From JANQMY01 sp965227095 (GTDB lineage: Bacteria > Pseudomonadota > Alphaproteobacteria > JANQMY01): DNA of 64,000 bases. The translations under genes were made by a program, and so were the position numbers. The stretch lies in NCBI GenBank assembly GCA_965227095.1, contig CBDDFL010000001.1, forward strand, positions 2,976,001 to 3,040,000, read 5' to 3'. Position 1 is the first letter of the stretch; each line of letters opens with the position of its first letter. Under the pieces are notes generated by a model. The model searched no databases. It was not told where the DNA came from and saw nothing but the letters and a program-made list of their open reading frames with translations. Shown here in pieces: positions 33,828-43,667 of the stretch.

Positions 33828-34076
33828 TCAGGATATCCAATCAAAAGCGCCAAGTTGTATTGCAGCGATCAGGATTGCTGACACGACAAATGCGATTCCC
33901 GTCGTTAAGAGGAACTTTTGGCCCAGCCTTGGGTCGGACGGCGCTCCGGGGTCAATTCCAGGCTCTAGCTCGTCTTCTTCAACCTCTGTCACCCCTTGCA
34001 ACCACAGCGGCAGCGTCGCGAAAAGTACAATCCACCAGACAATCACAAAAATTCCGATCTGCGTGATTATGGGCAT
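33828..34076 (-). CDS. DUF1467 family small membrane protein
   Basis: An 82-residue protein of unknown function with two hydrophobic segments: residues 5-25 (QIGIFVIVWWIVLFATLPLW) and about 58-78. A short acidic, Pro-rich loop containing DPGAPSDPRLGQK lies between them. This pattern matches the alphaproteobacterial DUF1467 family, often encoded at the end of the nuo-birA-coaX-rnj cluster. It follows rnj by 10 nt and is the last gene of that run. Confidence 0.82.
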   Translation of the reverse strand: MPIITQIGIFVIVWWIVLFATLPLWLQGVTEVEEDELEPGIDPGAPSDPRLGQKFLLTTGIAFVVSAILIAAIQLGAFDWIS

Positions 34077-34086
34077 GGCCGGTCCT

Positions 34087-35778
34087 CTATTTTTCTATTT
34101 CTACGATGCGGACAACCGTGATGGGTTTCTTGCCGGTGATCTCACGCGCTTTTTGGCGCACGGCGCGCCGCACCAATTCCTCCATCGACTGGCCTTTGTG
34201 AAATTTCTGAAAACGGTCCCGCTGAAAAACCTGATCGATCACCTCAGCTAATTCCGCCTCAAGGGGCTCATCTGGGTCAAACGGAACGCCCATGATCTCA
34301 ATTGCGGGTTCAGCAGCAAAATGTCCCTTACCATCCGTTACCAACACAACGGATATCATGCCGGAGAAGCCAATGCGTTTGCGCTCTTTCAATACTTCAT
34401 CATCCGCAGGCATGAGGACTTCCCCATCAAGATGAAGCCGCCCTGCCGGAACATGATCGATGATTTGCGGATCACCGGGGCCAAGACGCACCATCGTCCC
34501 ATTGGGGGCCGAGAACACATGCGGCACCTGGAGGTCCTTAGCCAACTCTCCATGGGCCAAGAGATGACGAAATTCACCATGCACGGGGATCGATATTTGC
34601 GGACGCACCCATTGATACATGCGGGTTAATTCATCTCGGCACGGATGACCTGACACGTGTATGTCATTTCCTTTTTCCGTATGGATGGTCACACCGAGGG
34701 CTGCAAGATCGTTCTGAAGGGCAAATATGCTTTTCTCATTGCCGGGTATCATCCGAGACGAGAAGATTACAGCATCCCCTTTTTCCAAGCTGATATGCGG
34801 ATGGGCGCCACTGGCGATGCGGGACAACGCCGCGCGAGGCTCCCCCTGGCTGCCGGTGCAAAGATACAGGACCTTTTCCGGCGGCAGATACCCCGCATCC
34901 CTCTCATCCACAATGGTCGGAAAATCGTCGAGATAACCATTCTCTCGTGCGGCCGCCACAATACGGTGCATGGACCGCCCAACCAAAACCAAATGTCGGT
35001 CAGTTACTTGCGCTACATGGGCCGCAGTCGCAACGCGCGCCACATTCGACGCAAAGGCGGTCACAACGACACGCCCCTCTAGAGTTGAGACCAGGTCCTC
35101 CAGATTTCGCCGTACATCCCCCTCTGATCCGGAAATGCCATCGGTGAGGGCATTGGTTGAATCACAGATGATCGCGAGCACGCCCTCGTCCCCTAAGCCC
35201 ACCAACGCTTCTTCATCTGTGAGCTGACCTATGAGCGGTTCATCGTCGATTTTCCAATCGCCGCTATGCAAAACCGTTCCCGCGCCGGTTCGAATGGCCA
35301 CGGCATTAGGCTCCGGAATCGAGTGCGTCAGCGAGATCAGTTCCAAATCGAACGGGCCAAGGGAAAACTGTCCACCCAGAGGAATGATGTTGAGCGGGGC
35401 ATCAAAAATGCCCACCTCTTCAAATTTGCGTTGTACCAGGGACGCGGTAAAGGGCGTCGCGTAAATGGGGCAATCCAATTCGGGCCACAGATAAGGAACC
35501 GCGCCAATGTGATCCTCGTGGCCATGCGTTAGGATCAGCCCCAACAGCTGGTCGGTTCTGTCCAGAATGAATTGCGGGTCCGCCATGATCAGATCGATGC
35601 CAGGTGTCGATTCATCCCCGAAGGTCACGCCCAGGTCCACCATTATCCATTGGCGGTTGTCGTCCGGCCCGACCCCATACAGATTGAGGTTCATTCCAAT
35701 TTCGCCGGCCCCACCTAGAGGCAAGAAGATCAATTCTTCCTGAGTCGCGGCATCCGCCGGTTTCTTAGCTGCGCTCAC
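34087..35778 (-). CDS. rnj: Ribonuclease J
   Basis: Metallo-beta-lactamase-fold RNase with 5'-exo and endo activity, involved in rRNA and mRNA processing; 563 residues. The metal motif is LTHGHEDHIGAVPYL. A beta-CASP domain contains VVTAFASNVARV and the conserved PVHGEFRHLLAH. The C-terminal domain is basic. It starts with GTG at 35778, overlapping coaX by 4 nt. Alphaproteobacteria commonly carry this enzyme next to the nuo genes. Confidence 0.94.
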   Translation of the reverse strand: MSAAKKPADAATQEELIFLPLGGAGEIGMNLNLYGVGPDDNRQWIMVDLGVTFGDESTPGIDLIMADPQFILDRTDQLLGLILTHGHEDHIGAVPYLWPELDCPIYATPFTASLVQRKFEEVGIFDAPLNIIPLGGQFSLGPFDLELISLTHSIPEPNAVAIRTGAGTVLHSGDWKIDDEPLIGQLTDEEALVGLGDEGVLAIICDSTNALTDGISGSEGDVRRNLEDLVSTLEGRVVVTAFASNVARVATAAHVAQVTDRHLVLVGRSMHRIVAAARENGYLDDFPTIVDERDAGYLPPEKVLYLCTGSQGEPRAALSRIASGAHPHISLEKGDAVIFSSRMIPGNEKSIFALQNDLAALGVTIHTEKGNDIHVSGHPCRDELTRMYQWVRPQISIPVHGEFRHLLAHGELAKDLQVPHVFSAPNGTMVRLGPGDPQIIDHVPAGRLHLDGEVLMPADDEVLKERKRIGFSGMISVVLVTDGKGHFAAEPAIEIMGVPFDPDEPLEAELAEVIDQVFQRDRFQKFHKGQSMEELVRRAVRQKAREITGKKPITVVRIVEIEK

Positions 35779-36542
35779 GAAGCGCCCACATTCTTCTGAT
35801 AGATATCAAGCAGGCCGCGGATTGTGAGGTCTTGGTCCACATGTTCTATGACGTCCGTGGAATTATGGAACAGACTAGCGAGCCCGCCCGTGGCGATGAC
35901 CGTCATCGGTTCCTCATATTCTCCCTTAATGCGGCTGACCAGCCCTTCGATAAGACCCACATATCCCCAAAACGTTCCGGACTGCATGGCCGGAATGGTG
36001 CCGTCTCCGATAACCCGTTGCGGACGGGCGACTTCAATGCGGGGAAGTTTGGCGGCCGCCAAGTGGAGAGCTTCAAGGGAGGTGTTAATCCCCGGCGCGA
36101 TCACACCCCCTTCATAATCGCCTTTCGCGCTCACAACATCGAAGGTGGTTGCGGTGCCAAAGTCGATAATAATCAGGGCGCCCTGATAGGACTTATGAGC
36201 CGCCACCGCATTGACCAGCCGGTCTGCCCCCACATCCTGCGCCCGAATATTGATGCCGAGATTAACAGTCGCATCGCCAATGACGATGGGCTCAACCTCA
36301 AAATAATTCCGGCACAATGACCGCAAATTGAACAAGGATTGCGGCACGACGGTCGAGATGATCGCCGCCGAAACGTCTTCTTTCGAAATACCGTTCAGCG
36401 TCATCAAATGGCTGAGCCATACAAAATGCTCGTCCGCCGTCCGCACTTCCTTGGTGGAACTGCGCCATTGGGCCTTCAGCTCATCGCCGTCCATCACCGC
36501 GAAAACGGTATTGGTATTCCCTGCATCAATTGCCAACAGCAT
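35775..36542 (-). CDS. coaX: Type III pantothenate kinase
   Basis: First enzyme of coenzyme A synthesis, 255 residues, ASKHA fold. The start MLLAIDAGNTNTVFAVMDG holds the phosphate-binding loop. GADRLVNAVAAH and IIDFGTATTFDVV are diagnostic for the CoaX type, which is distinct from CoaA. It lies between birA and rnj, as in related genomes. Confidence 0.95.
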   Translation of the reverse strand: MLLAIDAGNTNTVFAVMDGDELKAQWRSSTKEVRTADEHFVWLSHLMTLNGISKEDVSAAIISTVVPQSLFNLRSLCRNYFEVEPIVIGDATVNLGINIRAQDVGADRLVNAVAAHKSYQGALIIIDFGTATTFDVVSAKGDYEGGVIAPGINTSLEALHLAAAKLPRIEVARPQRVIGDGTIPAMQSGTFWGYVGLIEGLVSRIKGEYEEPMTVIATGGLASLFHNSTDVIEHVDQDLTIRGLLDIYQKNVGAS

Positions 36543-36560
36543 TTTGTAAATCCGTTTTCA

Positions 36561-37322
36561 TCAGTCCTCGAAGAAAACCTCACCGGCGTTAATCAGCTGA
36601 ACGCCGCCATCTGATTTTTTGAGGACAAGCGCACCGGTGTCATCCAGGCCGTCAAACACCCCTAAGAGCGTCTCGTGGGGCAACCGAACCCGAATATCCT
36701 GCCCTACGCCCTTGGCCTTCGCAAGCCAAGCCTCTCGTAAAGGGCCGAACCCTTTTTGTTCCCAAATCGCCAATAATCGATGGGTTTCGTTTGCTAAGAC
36801 AGATAGGGCATCGGCGGGTAATGGCGCTTCAAAACCCTGTGATTGGATGGATGTCGCCTTTGTTTCCACATTATCAGGATGCGACGTGAGGTTAACCCCA
36901 ATCCCGATAGACAAGACGATTTTGTCTTGATCGGCAGTCGATGTGTTCGACTCAAGTAAGATGCCCATAACTTTCTTGTCAAGGAGCAACACATCGTTTG
37001 GCCATTTCACCTGCACATCGGCGCCAGGCGCATAGTGTTCAACCATGGCCGCCCCCGCAAGCGCCGCAACAAAAGAGAGCTTTGCGGCTTCCGCCACCGG
37101 AACGGTGACAGGCAACATCAGGGTACAGAATAAATTGCCGGACTGAGACACCCATTCCCTGCCCCGGCGCCCGCGGCCTGCGACTTGGCGGTCCGCCCAG
37201 ATCCAGGTCGGCGTTTCATTCCCTGCCGCAATCTGACGGGCGGCTTCGGAACTGGTGCTGTCAATTTCCTCGAAATGTAGAAGCTCAACCCCATCCGGAA
37301 GCGTGACAGACGTTTCGGACAA
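36561..37322 (-). CDS. birA: Biotin--acetyl-CoA-carboxylase ligase
   Basis: Attaches biotin to the carboxyl carrier protein; 253 residues. The biotinyl-5'-AMP loop is GRGRRGREWVS, and KWPNDVLLLDKKVMGILLE is the catalytic core motif. No N-terminal helix-turn-helix is present, so it is a group I enzyme that cannot act as the biotin operon repressor. The start is TTG at 37322 with GGAG 8 nt upstream. It follows nuoN by 19 nt, within the nuo transcription unit. Confidence 0.94.
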   Translation of the reverse strand: MSETSVTLPDGVELLHFEEIDSTSSEAARQIAAGNETPTWIWADRQVAGRGRRGREWVSQSGNLFCTLMLPVTVPVAEAAKLSFVAALAGAAMVEHYAPGADVQVKWPNDVLLLDKKVMGILLESNTSTADQDKIVLSIGIGVNLTSHPDNVETKATSIQSQGFEAPLPADALSVLANETHRLLAIWEQKGFGPLREAWLAKAKGVGQDIRVRLPHETLLGVFDGLDDTGALVLKKSDGGVQLINAGEVFFED

Positions 37323-37341
37323 AGGCTGCTCCTACCTCGCC

Positions 37342-38811
37342 CTAAAACAGCGCGGAGGCCGCCGCTGTGGCGGTTGCCACAAGAGCTGACGGATAGAGGA
37401 AAAACAGCGCCGTAAACGCCACCGACCCGAACAGAATAACCCGCATCTCACCCGGCATCGGATAGGCGAATGGTTCCGCCGGCTCGTCGAAATACATCAC
37501 CTTGATGATACGAATGTAATAGAACGCGCCAACCACACTGGACAACACACCCAAAATCGCAAGCGTATAAAGCTCTGCCTGGATCGCCGCCAGGAACACA
37601 TAGAACTTCGCAAAGAACCCGGCGAGCGGCGGAATGCCCGCCAGCGAGAACATCAGCACCATCAGCGAAAACGCCATAACAGGCCGCGTCTGGGACAGGC
37701 CGGCCAGATCATCAATATCCTCCACCATGCCCTCTGTGCGTCGCATGGACAGAATGCAGACAAAGGTACCGATGGTCATGGCAAGGTAAATCGCCAGATA
37801 GATGAGAACCCCACGAACCCCGTCTTCGGTGCCCGCCGCAAGCCCCACAAGCGCAAAGCCCATATGCCCAATCGAACTATAGGCCATCAGGCGCTTGATG
37901 TTGGTCTGGCCGATGGCCGCGAACGCCCCTAACAGCATGGACGCGATCGACACAAAGATGATGATTTGCTGCCATTCAGGCGTTAGGTCCGGGAACGGAC
38001 CAACCAAGGCCCGCACGAACAAGGCCATGCCGGCCATTTTGGGGGCACCCGCAAAGAAGGCCGTGATCGGCGTTGGCGCCCCTTCATAAACATCCGGTGT
38101 CCACATATGGAACGGAACGGCTGATACCTTGAAAGCAAGCCCGGCGGTCAGGAACACAAGGCCGAAGATGAGGCCAACATTTTGGCCGCCACCAGCCCCT
38201 TCCGCGGACAGCGCCAGGGCAATCCCTTCAAAGGTGGTAGTCCCGCTGAAGCCGTACACAAGCGAACAGCCATAGAGCAGCAGCCCCGACGATAGCGCCC
38301 CCAGCACAAAATATTTAAGGCCCGCTTCCGTTGATCGAAGGGAATCGCGATTGAACGACGCCAACACGTAAAGCGCCAGGCTTTGAAGTTCGATCCCCAT
38401 GTAGAGCGAAATCAAATCATTCGCCGAGACCATCATGCACATGCCCAGTGTCGAGAAGAGCACAAGGATCGGGAATTCAAACCGTTCAATTTTCTCGGAG
38501 CGGATAAAGCCCTGAGACATGATCAAGGCAACGGCAGATCCCAGCAGAATGAGGACCTTCATGAACTTCGAAAATGCATCGACCACAAAGGTGGTTCCGA
38601 AGGCCAAAGCCGCTTCATTCGGCTGCTGAAGAACAACAATGCCAGCCACTGCAAAGATCGCGACAGCCAACCAGGAAACCAATCGTGTCGAACTGTCGCC
38701 CCGAAAGACGCCCAGCATGAGCAACGCCATGCCGCCGACGGCCAGTATGATCTCAGGCATGGCCAACATGATATCGGGGGACGGGAAGTCTGAACCTAGT
38801 TGCTGCGACAT
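37342..38811 (-). CDS. nuoN: NADH-quinone oxidoreductase subunit N
   Basis: Antiporter-like proton-pumping subunit of complex I, 489 residues, about 14 membrane helices. Typical motifs are LMAYSSIGHMGFALVGLA and PFHMWTPDVYEGAPTPITAF with the conserved pump lysines nearby. It is the last nuo gene and starts 5 nt after nuoM. Confidence 0.96.
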   Translation of the reverse strand: MSQQLGSDFPSPDIMLAMPEIILAVGGMALLMLGVFRGDSSTRLVSWLAVAIFAVAGIVVLQQPNEAALAFGTTFVVDAFSKFMKVLILLGSAVALIMSQGFIRSEKIERFEFPILVLFSTLGMCMMVSANDLISLYMGIELQSLALYVLASFNRDSLRSTEAGLKYFVLGALSSGLLLYGCSLVYGFSGTTTFEGIALALSAEGAGGGQNVGLIFGLVFLTAGLAFKVSAVPFHMWTPDVYEGAPTPITAFFAGAPKMAGMALFVRALVGPFPDLTPEWQQIIIFVSIASMLLGAFAAIGQTNIKRLMAYSSIGHMGFALVGLAAGTEDGVRGVLIYLAIYLAMTIGTFVCILSMRRTEGMVEDIDDLAGLSQTRPVMAFSLMVLMFSLAGIPPLAGFFAKFYVFLAAIQAELYTLAILGVLSSVVGAFYYIRIIKVMYFDEPAEPFAYPMPGEMRVILFGSVAFTALFFLYPSALVATATAAASALF

Positions 38812-38816
38812 CGGCC

Positions 38817-40439
38817 TTACTCGCCTTCTTTTTCAACAGACGCCACATCTAACGCTTCTTGAGAAGCACGATAGGCCGTCATTGATTTTTGGTGATCTGC
38901 CACAAGGTTCTCGACCGACACCTTGGTCACATCAAACATCGGTTTGGGATAAATGCCGAAGAACAGCGTCGCGATGATAAGCGGCGCCAAAACGGCTATT
39001 TCCCTAAAGTTCAAATCCTTAATGTCTTTGAGAGAGTCCTTCTGAAGCTCTCCGAAAACCACTTGGCGGTACAGCCACAGCGCATAGGCCGCGCTCAAAA
39101 TCACACCGGTGGTGGCAAAGAACGCCACCCAGGTGTTCACCTGATAGGTCCCGAGCAAAGTCAAGAATTCGCCTACAAACCCGCTGGTGCCGGGCAGGCC
39201 CACATTCGCCATGGTGAACAACATGAACGCAAACGCGTACATGGGCATTCGGTTTACGAGCCCGCCATAGGCCGCGATCTCCCGCGTATGCATTCGGTCA
39301 TAGATCACGCCCACACACAGGAACAGCGCGCCTGAAATGAACCCGTGGCTCAGCATCTGGATAATGCCACCCTGCAGCCCCTGGATGACGTAAGCCCCGG
39401 TGTCCGGCCGCGCGACCGCCGCCGAAAAGATGCCCATGGTCACAAAGCCCATATGGGCGACGGACGAATAAGCGATCAGCTTCTTCATATCCTCTTGGGC
39501 GAGCGCCACAAGCGACGTGTAAATGATCGCCACAACGCTGAGCGTGAACACCAAGGGTGCCAATACTTCGGATGCGACGGGGAACATGGGCAGGGAAAAC
39601 CGGATGAAACCATATCCGCCCATTTTCAGCAAAATGCCCGCCAAAATCACGGAGCCTGCCGTCGGCGCTTCCACATGGGCATCCGGCAGCCAGGTATGTA
39701 CCGGCCACATGGGCATTTTCACCGCGAACGACGCAAAGAAGGCCAGCCACAACCAGATCTGCATATCCGCCGGGAAGTCATGGGCGAGCAGCGTTGGAAT
39801 ATCCGTCGTGCCCGCATTCCAGTACATGGCCATCATGGCCAGCAACATCAGCACGGACCCGAGCAGCGTATAGAGGAAGAACTTGAACGTGGCATAGATG
39901 CGCCGTGCCCCACCCCAGATCCCAATGACCAGGAACATGGGGATCAAGCCGCCTTCGAAGAAGACATAGAACAGCACAATGTCGAGGGCGCAGAACACAC
40001 CGATCATCAGTGTTTCAAGCACCAAAAACGCCATCATGTACTGGCTAACGCGGTTATTGATCGCCTGCCAGCTTGCGAGAATGCAGAACGGCATCAGGAA
40101 GGTGGTCAGGATGACAAACAGCATGGAAATGCCGTCGACACCCATATGGTAGCAAGGCATTTGAAGCCCGCCGTCAAGCGCCACTGTTCCGTCGACAGAA
40201 CATTGACCGCCCGCGCCCAGCCAATCGACTTTCTCGACAAACTGGAAGTCGGCGGTGGTGTAATCGAAGTTCACCCAAATGAACAGCGACAGGATGAAGG
40301 TGGCAATCGTGGTCCACAGCGCCGTGTAGCGCACATTGCGCTTAACGATCTCCGTGTCTTCAGTGCCCAGGGTCGCGATCAGTAACACACCCACCAAAGG
40401 CAGGAAGGTGATGAGGGAAAGCCAGGGGATCGTTTCCAT
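38817..40439 (-). CDS. nuoM: NADH-quinone oxidoreductase subunit M
   Basis: Antiporter-like complex I subunit, 540 residues. Diagnostic sequences are VKMPMWPVHTWLPDAHVEAP and KLIAYSSVAHMGFVTMGIF. The ATG at 40439 overlaps the nuoL stop by one base (TAATG) and is preferred to a start 24 nt upstream inside nuoL. A soluble C-terminal tail of about 40 residues is charged (ends VASVEKEGE). Confidence 0.96.
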   Translation of the reverse strand: METIPWLSLITFLPLVGVLLIATLGTEDTEIVKRNVRYTALWTTIATFILSLFIWVNFDYTTADFQFVEKVDWLGAGGQCSVDGTVALDGGLQMPCYHMGVDGISMLFVILTTFLMPFCILASWQAINNRVSQYMMAFLVLETLMIGVFCALDIVLFYVFFEGGLIPMFLVIGIWGGARRIYATFKFFLYTLLGSVLMLLAMMAMYWNAGTTDIPTLLAHDFPADMQIWLWLAFFASFAVKMPMWPVHTWLPDAHVEAPTAGSVILAGILLKMGGYGFIRFSLPMFPVASEVLAPLVFTLSVVAIIYTSLVALAQEDMKKLIAYSSVAHMGFVTMGIFSAAVARPDTGAYVIQGLQGGIIQMLSHGFISGALFLCVGVIYDRMHTREIAAYGGLVNRMPMYAFAFMLFTMANVGLPGTSGFVGEFLTLLGTYQVNTWVAFFATTGVILSAAYALWLYRQVVFGELQKDSLKDIKDLNFREIAVLAPLIIATLFFGIYPKPMFDVTKVSVENLVADHQKSMTAYRASQEALDVASVEKEGE

Positions 40440-42598
40440 TAGAAGGACCTCGCGGCGAACCAAGTGGTCAGCGCGGCGACGCCGATCAACATGGCAAATG
40501 CGTAATGATAAATATAGCCAGATTGGAGCTTCACGGCCCGCTTGGTCGTATCAAGAACTCGGGCGGAGATGCCGTCCGGTCCAAAGCCGTCGATCAGCCA
40601 ACCATCCCCCTGTTTCCACAGGGCGCGGCCCAGCCAACGTGCCGGCTTGACGAAGATGTAGTCGTACAGCTCGTCGAAATACCATTTGTTGTAAACGAAC
40701 AAGTAAATCGGGTTGCGGCGCGCCGCTATCTGCGCCGGCAGCTCCGGACGCATGATGTAGTAGTAATAGGCAATCAAGAACCCAAGCACCGTGACAAGCA
40801 CCGGCATGATCACCACCCAATCCGGCGGGTGATGACCGTGATGACCGCCGTCATGGGCATCTTCGGCGTGGGCATCATGGCTGTCGGTCGCCACAGCATG
40901 GCCCGCGTCATGGTCACCGGCGATGGGCGCATGGGGTTCATCCGATTTTACGGCGTGGTCGCCGCCATGAGCGTCAGAAGCATGTTCCGACGCTGCCTCA
41001 GAATGATGCTCGTCTTTGGTGGCATGGCCGTCATCCGCGTGAGGCGCTTTCTCCGCGCCGTGCCCACCACTATGGTCGGCCACATAGATCGCATCACTCC
41101 AGAAGCGATCCGACGTCTTTCCGATGAAGTTGTCCTTGAACAGCCAACCTGTCGCCATCGACCCAGCAACCAAAACCACGAGCGGAAGCAGCATCACGCT
41201 GGGTGATTCATGTACCTTTTTAAGAACTTCGTTCGAAGACCTGTGTGTGCCATGGAACGTCATGAAAATAAGGCGCCAGGAATAAAAGGAGGTCATCAAC
41301 GCCGCGACAATGCCCATGACAAAGGCATACATGCCAACATTCGTTCCGGCGGCGTAGGCCAGCTCGATCACCGCGTCTTTAGATGCAAAACCGGCGAATC
41401 CGATTGGTGTGAAAGGAATGCCAAATCCAATTAACGCAATCGTTCCAACCATCATGAAAGCATAGGTGAATGGCAGCAGGGTAACGAGGCCACCCATCTT
41501 GCGCATATCTTGTTCATCGGACATGGCATGGATCACGGACCCCGCGCAGAGGAACAGCAGCGCCTTAAAGAAAGCATGTGTAAACAGGTGGAACATGGCC
41601 GCGCCATAGGCGGACACGCCCGCAGCAAAGAACATGTAACCAAGCTGACTACAGGTGGAATAGGCAATCACCCGCTTGATATCGTTTTGGAACAGGCCGA
41701 TCGTTGCAGCGAAAAACGCCGTTGTCGCCCCAACCACGGTCACCACCGCGAGAGCGTCGGGCGCATATTCAAACATGGGCGACGCCCGGCAGACCAAGAA
41801 CACACCCGCCGTCACCATGGTGGCCGCGTGGATGAGGGCGGACACCGGCGTCGGGCCCTCCATGGCGTCCGGCAGCCAAGTGTGCAGCAGGAACTGCGCT
41901 GATTTACCCATGGCGCCCATGAACAACAGCAAGCAGATAGTCGTCATGATGTGGACTTCAAAGCCCAGGAACATGAACGTGTCATCCGCCTTGCTGGGCA
42001 CCGCCTGGAACACGGCTGTAAAATCGACCGTGTCGAATACGAAATAGGTGGCGAAAATCCCCAGCGCGAAGCCGAAATCGCCGACCCGGTTCACCACGAA
42101 GGCTTTGATCGCCGCGGAATTTGCCGACGGCTTCTTGTACCAGAACCCGATCAGCAAATAGGACGCCAGGCCCACCCCTTCCCAGCCGAAGAACAGCTGA
42201 ACGAAGTTGTTGGACGTCACCAGCATCAACATCGCAAAGGTGAACAGCGACAGATAGGCGAAGAACCGCTGCCGATGCGGGTCATGCGACATATATCCGA
42301 TGGAATAGATGTGCACGATGGACGATACCACCGTCACCACCACCAGCATGACACGGGTCAGCGCATCAATGCGCAAGGACCAGTCGACGGCGAACGTGCC
42401 GGATTCCATCCACGTCAGAACTTGGATGACCTGGGCTTCCTGGCCGGCCCCTTGCCCGAAGGCAATGCACGACAGGATCGCCGAAATCACCAAAAAGCTG
42501 CTGGTGATAAATTGCGAGGCGCTTGCCCCAATCGCCCGGCCGAAGAAGCCGGCGATGATGGCGCCTAATAAAGGCAGAAAGACAATTGCGGTAAACAT
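40439..42598 (-). CDS. nuoL: NADH-quinone oxidoreductase subunit L with His-rich insertion
   Basis: Distal proton-pumping subunit with the long lateral helix, 719 residues. Core motifs are LLHTWLPDAMEGPTPVSALI and IKRVIAYSTCSQLGYMFFAAG. Residues 508-589 form an unusual hydrophilic insertion with 19 His and many Asp/Glu residues, placed before the membrane segment VVIMPVLVTVLGFLIAYYYY near the C-terminus. Relatives may have short His runs here, but one of this length is striking. It may bind metal ions, which is inference. Base composition stays like that of its neighbours. Confidence 0.95.
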   Translation of the reverse strand: MFTAIVFLPLLGAIIAGFFGRAIGASASQFITSSFLVISAILSCIAFGQGAGQEAQVIQVLTWMESGTFAVDWSLRIDALTRVMLVVVTVVSSIVHIYSIGYMSHDPHRQRFFAYLSLFTFAMLMLVTSNNFVQLFFGWEGVGLASYLLIGFWYKKPSANSAAIKAFVVNRVGDFGFALGIFATYFVFDTVDFTAVFQAVPSKADDTFMFLGFEVHIMTTICLLLFMGAMGKSAQFLLHTWLPDAMEGPTPVSALIHAATMVTAGVFLVCRASPMFEYAPDALAVVTVVGATTAFFAATIGLFQNDIKRVIAYSTCSQLGYMFFAAGVSAYGAAMFHLFTHAFFKALLFLCAGSVIHAMSDEQDMRKMGGLVTLLPFTYAFMMVGTIALIGFGIPFTPIGFAGFASKDAVIELAYAAGTNVGMYAFVMGIVAALMTSFYSWRLIFMTFHGTHRSSNEVLKKVHESPSVMLLPLVVLVAGSMATGWLFKDNFIGKTSDRFWSDAIYVADHSGGHGAEKAPHADDGHATKDEHHSEAASEHASDAHGGDHAVKSDEPHAPIAGDHDAGHAVATDSHDAHAEDAHDGGHHGHHPPDWVVIMPVLVTVLGFLIAYYYYIMRPELPAQIAARRNPIYLFVYNKWYFDELYDYIFVKPARWLGRALWKQGDGWLIDGFGPDGISARVLDTTKRAVKLQSGYIYHYAFAMLIGVAALTTWFAARSF

Positions 42599-42616
42599 GA
42601 TGCTGTGCCCCTACCC

Positions 42617-42928
42617 TTATCCGCGCATTTGGTTGATGTCTTGAACGGCGATGGTGCCGCGATTTCGGAAATAGACCACCAGGATCGCCAATCCGATCGC
42701 GGCTTCCGCCGCCGCCACCGTGAGAACGAAGATCGCAAAGACCTGGCCCACCAGATCATTCAGATGGGTTGAGAAGGCGACCAGATTAATGTTCACCGCC
42801 AACAACATGAGTTCGATGGACATCAAGATGATGATGACGTTCTTCTGATTAAGGAAAATGCCGAACACACCCAGCGTAAATACGATGGCGCCGACGGTGA
42901 GATAATGACCAAGACCAATTTCTAACAT
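42617..42928 (-). CDS. nuoK: NADH-quinone oxidoreductase subunit K
   Basis: Three-helix subunit of the complex I membrane arm, 103 residues, standard size. Glutamates in helices 2 and 3 (LMSIELMLLAVNINLVAF and VAAAEAAIGLAILV) are the conserved proton-path residues. It lies between nuoJ and nuoL with short gaps. Confidence 0.96.
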   Translation of the reverse strand: MLEIGLGHYLTVGAIVFTLGVFGIFLNQKNVIIILMSIELMLLAVNINLVAFSTHLNDLVGQVFAIFVLTVAAAEAAIGLAILVVYFRNRGTIAVQDINQMRG

Positions 42929-42939
42929 GGTGCGCCCCG

Positions 42940-43557
42940 CTATAGCCCTTGGCCTGGTTTCACATCGACCAGGTCCACGGCTTCTTCGACTGAACGGTTC
43001 ACCTGCTCGCTGATGTTTTGTTTCTTAACCCCTTCCCGATGCCGCAGGGTCAGCACGATGGCGCCGATCATGGCAATCAGCAGCACAATGCCCGCGGCCT
43101 GGAAGAAGTAGACATAGTTTGTGTAGATGATTTGCCCCAGCGCCTCGGCATTGGTGATGCCGGATTCAAGGGGTGGTTTTTTTGCGGCAACAGTCTGTTC
43201 GATTGCGCCAGAGAACTGCCACGCAGCTAAAAAAGCAACAAGTTCCACAGTCAACAACAAACCAACGAGCAACCCGATTGGAAGGTAGTCCTGAAAGCCC
43301 TGGCGCAATTCCGTGAAGTTGATGTCCAACATCATCACCACAAACAGGAACAACACGGCCACGGCGCCCACATAGACGATCACCAGGGTCATCGCTAAAA
43401 GCTCCGCCCCCTGAAGAACAAACAGGCCGGCCGAGTTAAAGAATGCCAGGATCAAAAAGAGCACAGAATGCACAGGATTGCGGGCCGATATCACCATCAC
43501 CGCCGATGCGATGGTGATCCCCGCAAACAGATAGAAGGCCAAAGCCTGCAAAACCAT
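42940..43557 (-). CDS. nuoJ: NADH-quinone oxidoreductase subunit J
   Basis: Membrane subunit with five helices, 205 residues. VIVYVGAVAVLFLFVVMMLD in the third helix is the conserved Nuo/ND6 signature. The N-terminus MVLQALAFYLFAGITIASAV and the soluble C-terminal tail ending VDLVDVKPGQGL are typical of alphaproteobacteria. It follows nuoI after 110 bp containing one hairpin. Confidence 0.95.
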   Translation of the reverse strand: MVLQALAFYLFAGITIASAVMVISARNPVHSVLFLILAFFNSAGLFVLQGAELLAMTLVIVYVGAVAVLFLFVVMMLDINFTELRQGFQDYLPIGLLVGLLLTVELVAFLAAWQFSGAIEQTVAAKKPPLESGITNAEALGQIIYTNYVYFFQAAGIVLLIAMIGAIVLTLRHREGVKKQNISEQVNRSVEEAVDLVDVKPGQGL

Positions 43558-43583
43558 CTAGTCTCTCCTCGACCCGATTGCCA

Positions 43584-43606
43584 TTAGCCGAAAGAACGCC
43601 GGCTAA
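43584..43606 (-). other. Hairpin between nuoI and nuoJ
   Basis: TTAGCCG (43584-43590) pairs with CGGCTAA (43600-43606) over a 9-nt loop, without a T-run. It lies in the largest internal gap of the nuo operon and may be an mRNA processing or stability element. Confidence 0.4.
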
Positions 43607-43667
43607 GAGATATGCTCCCCTTCCCCCAAGAAGAGGCGCACGGAATTAGTGTTCGATGGCCAACCGC

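Noticed and set aside
39345..40385. Plus-strand frame of 346 codons opposite nuoM
   Set aside because: Antisense shadow; the His/Arg/Gln-rich composition is what the reverse of a membrane-protein gene gives.
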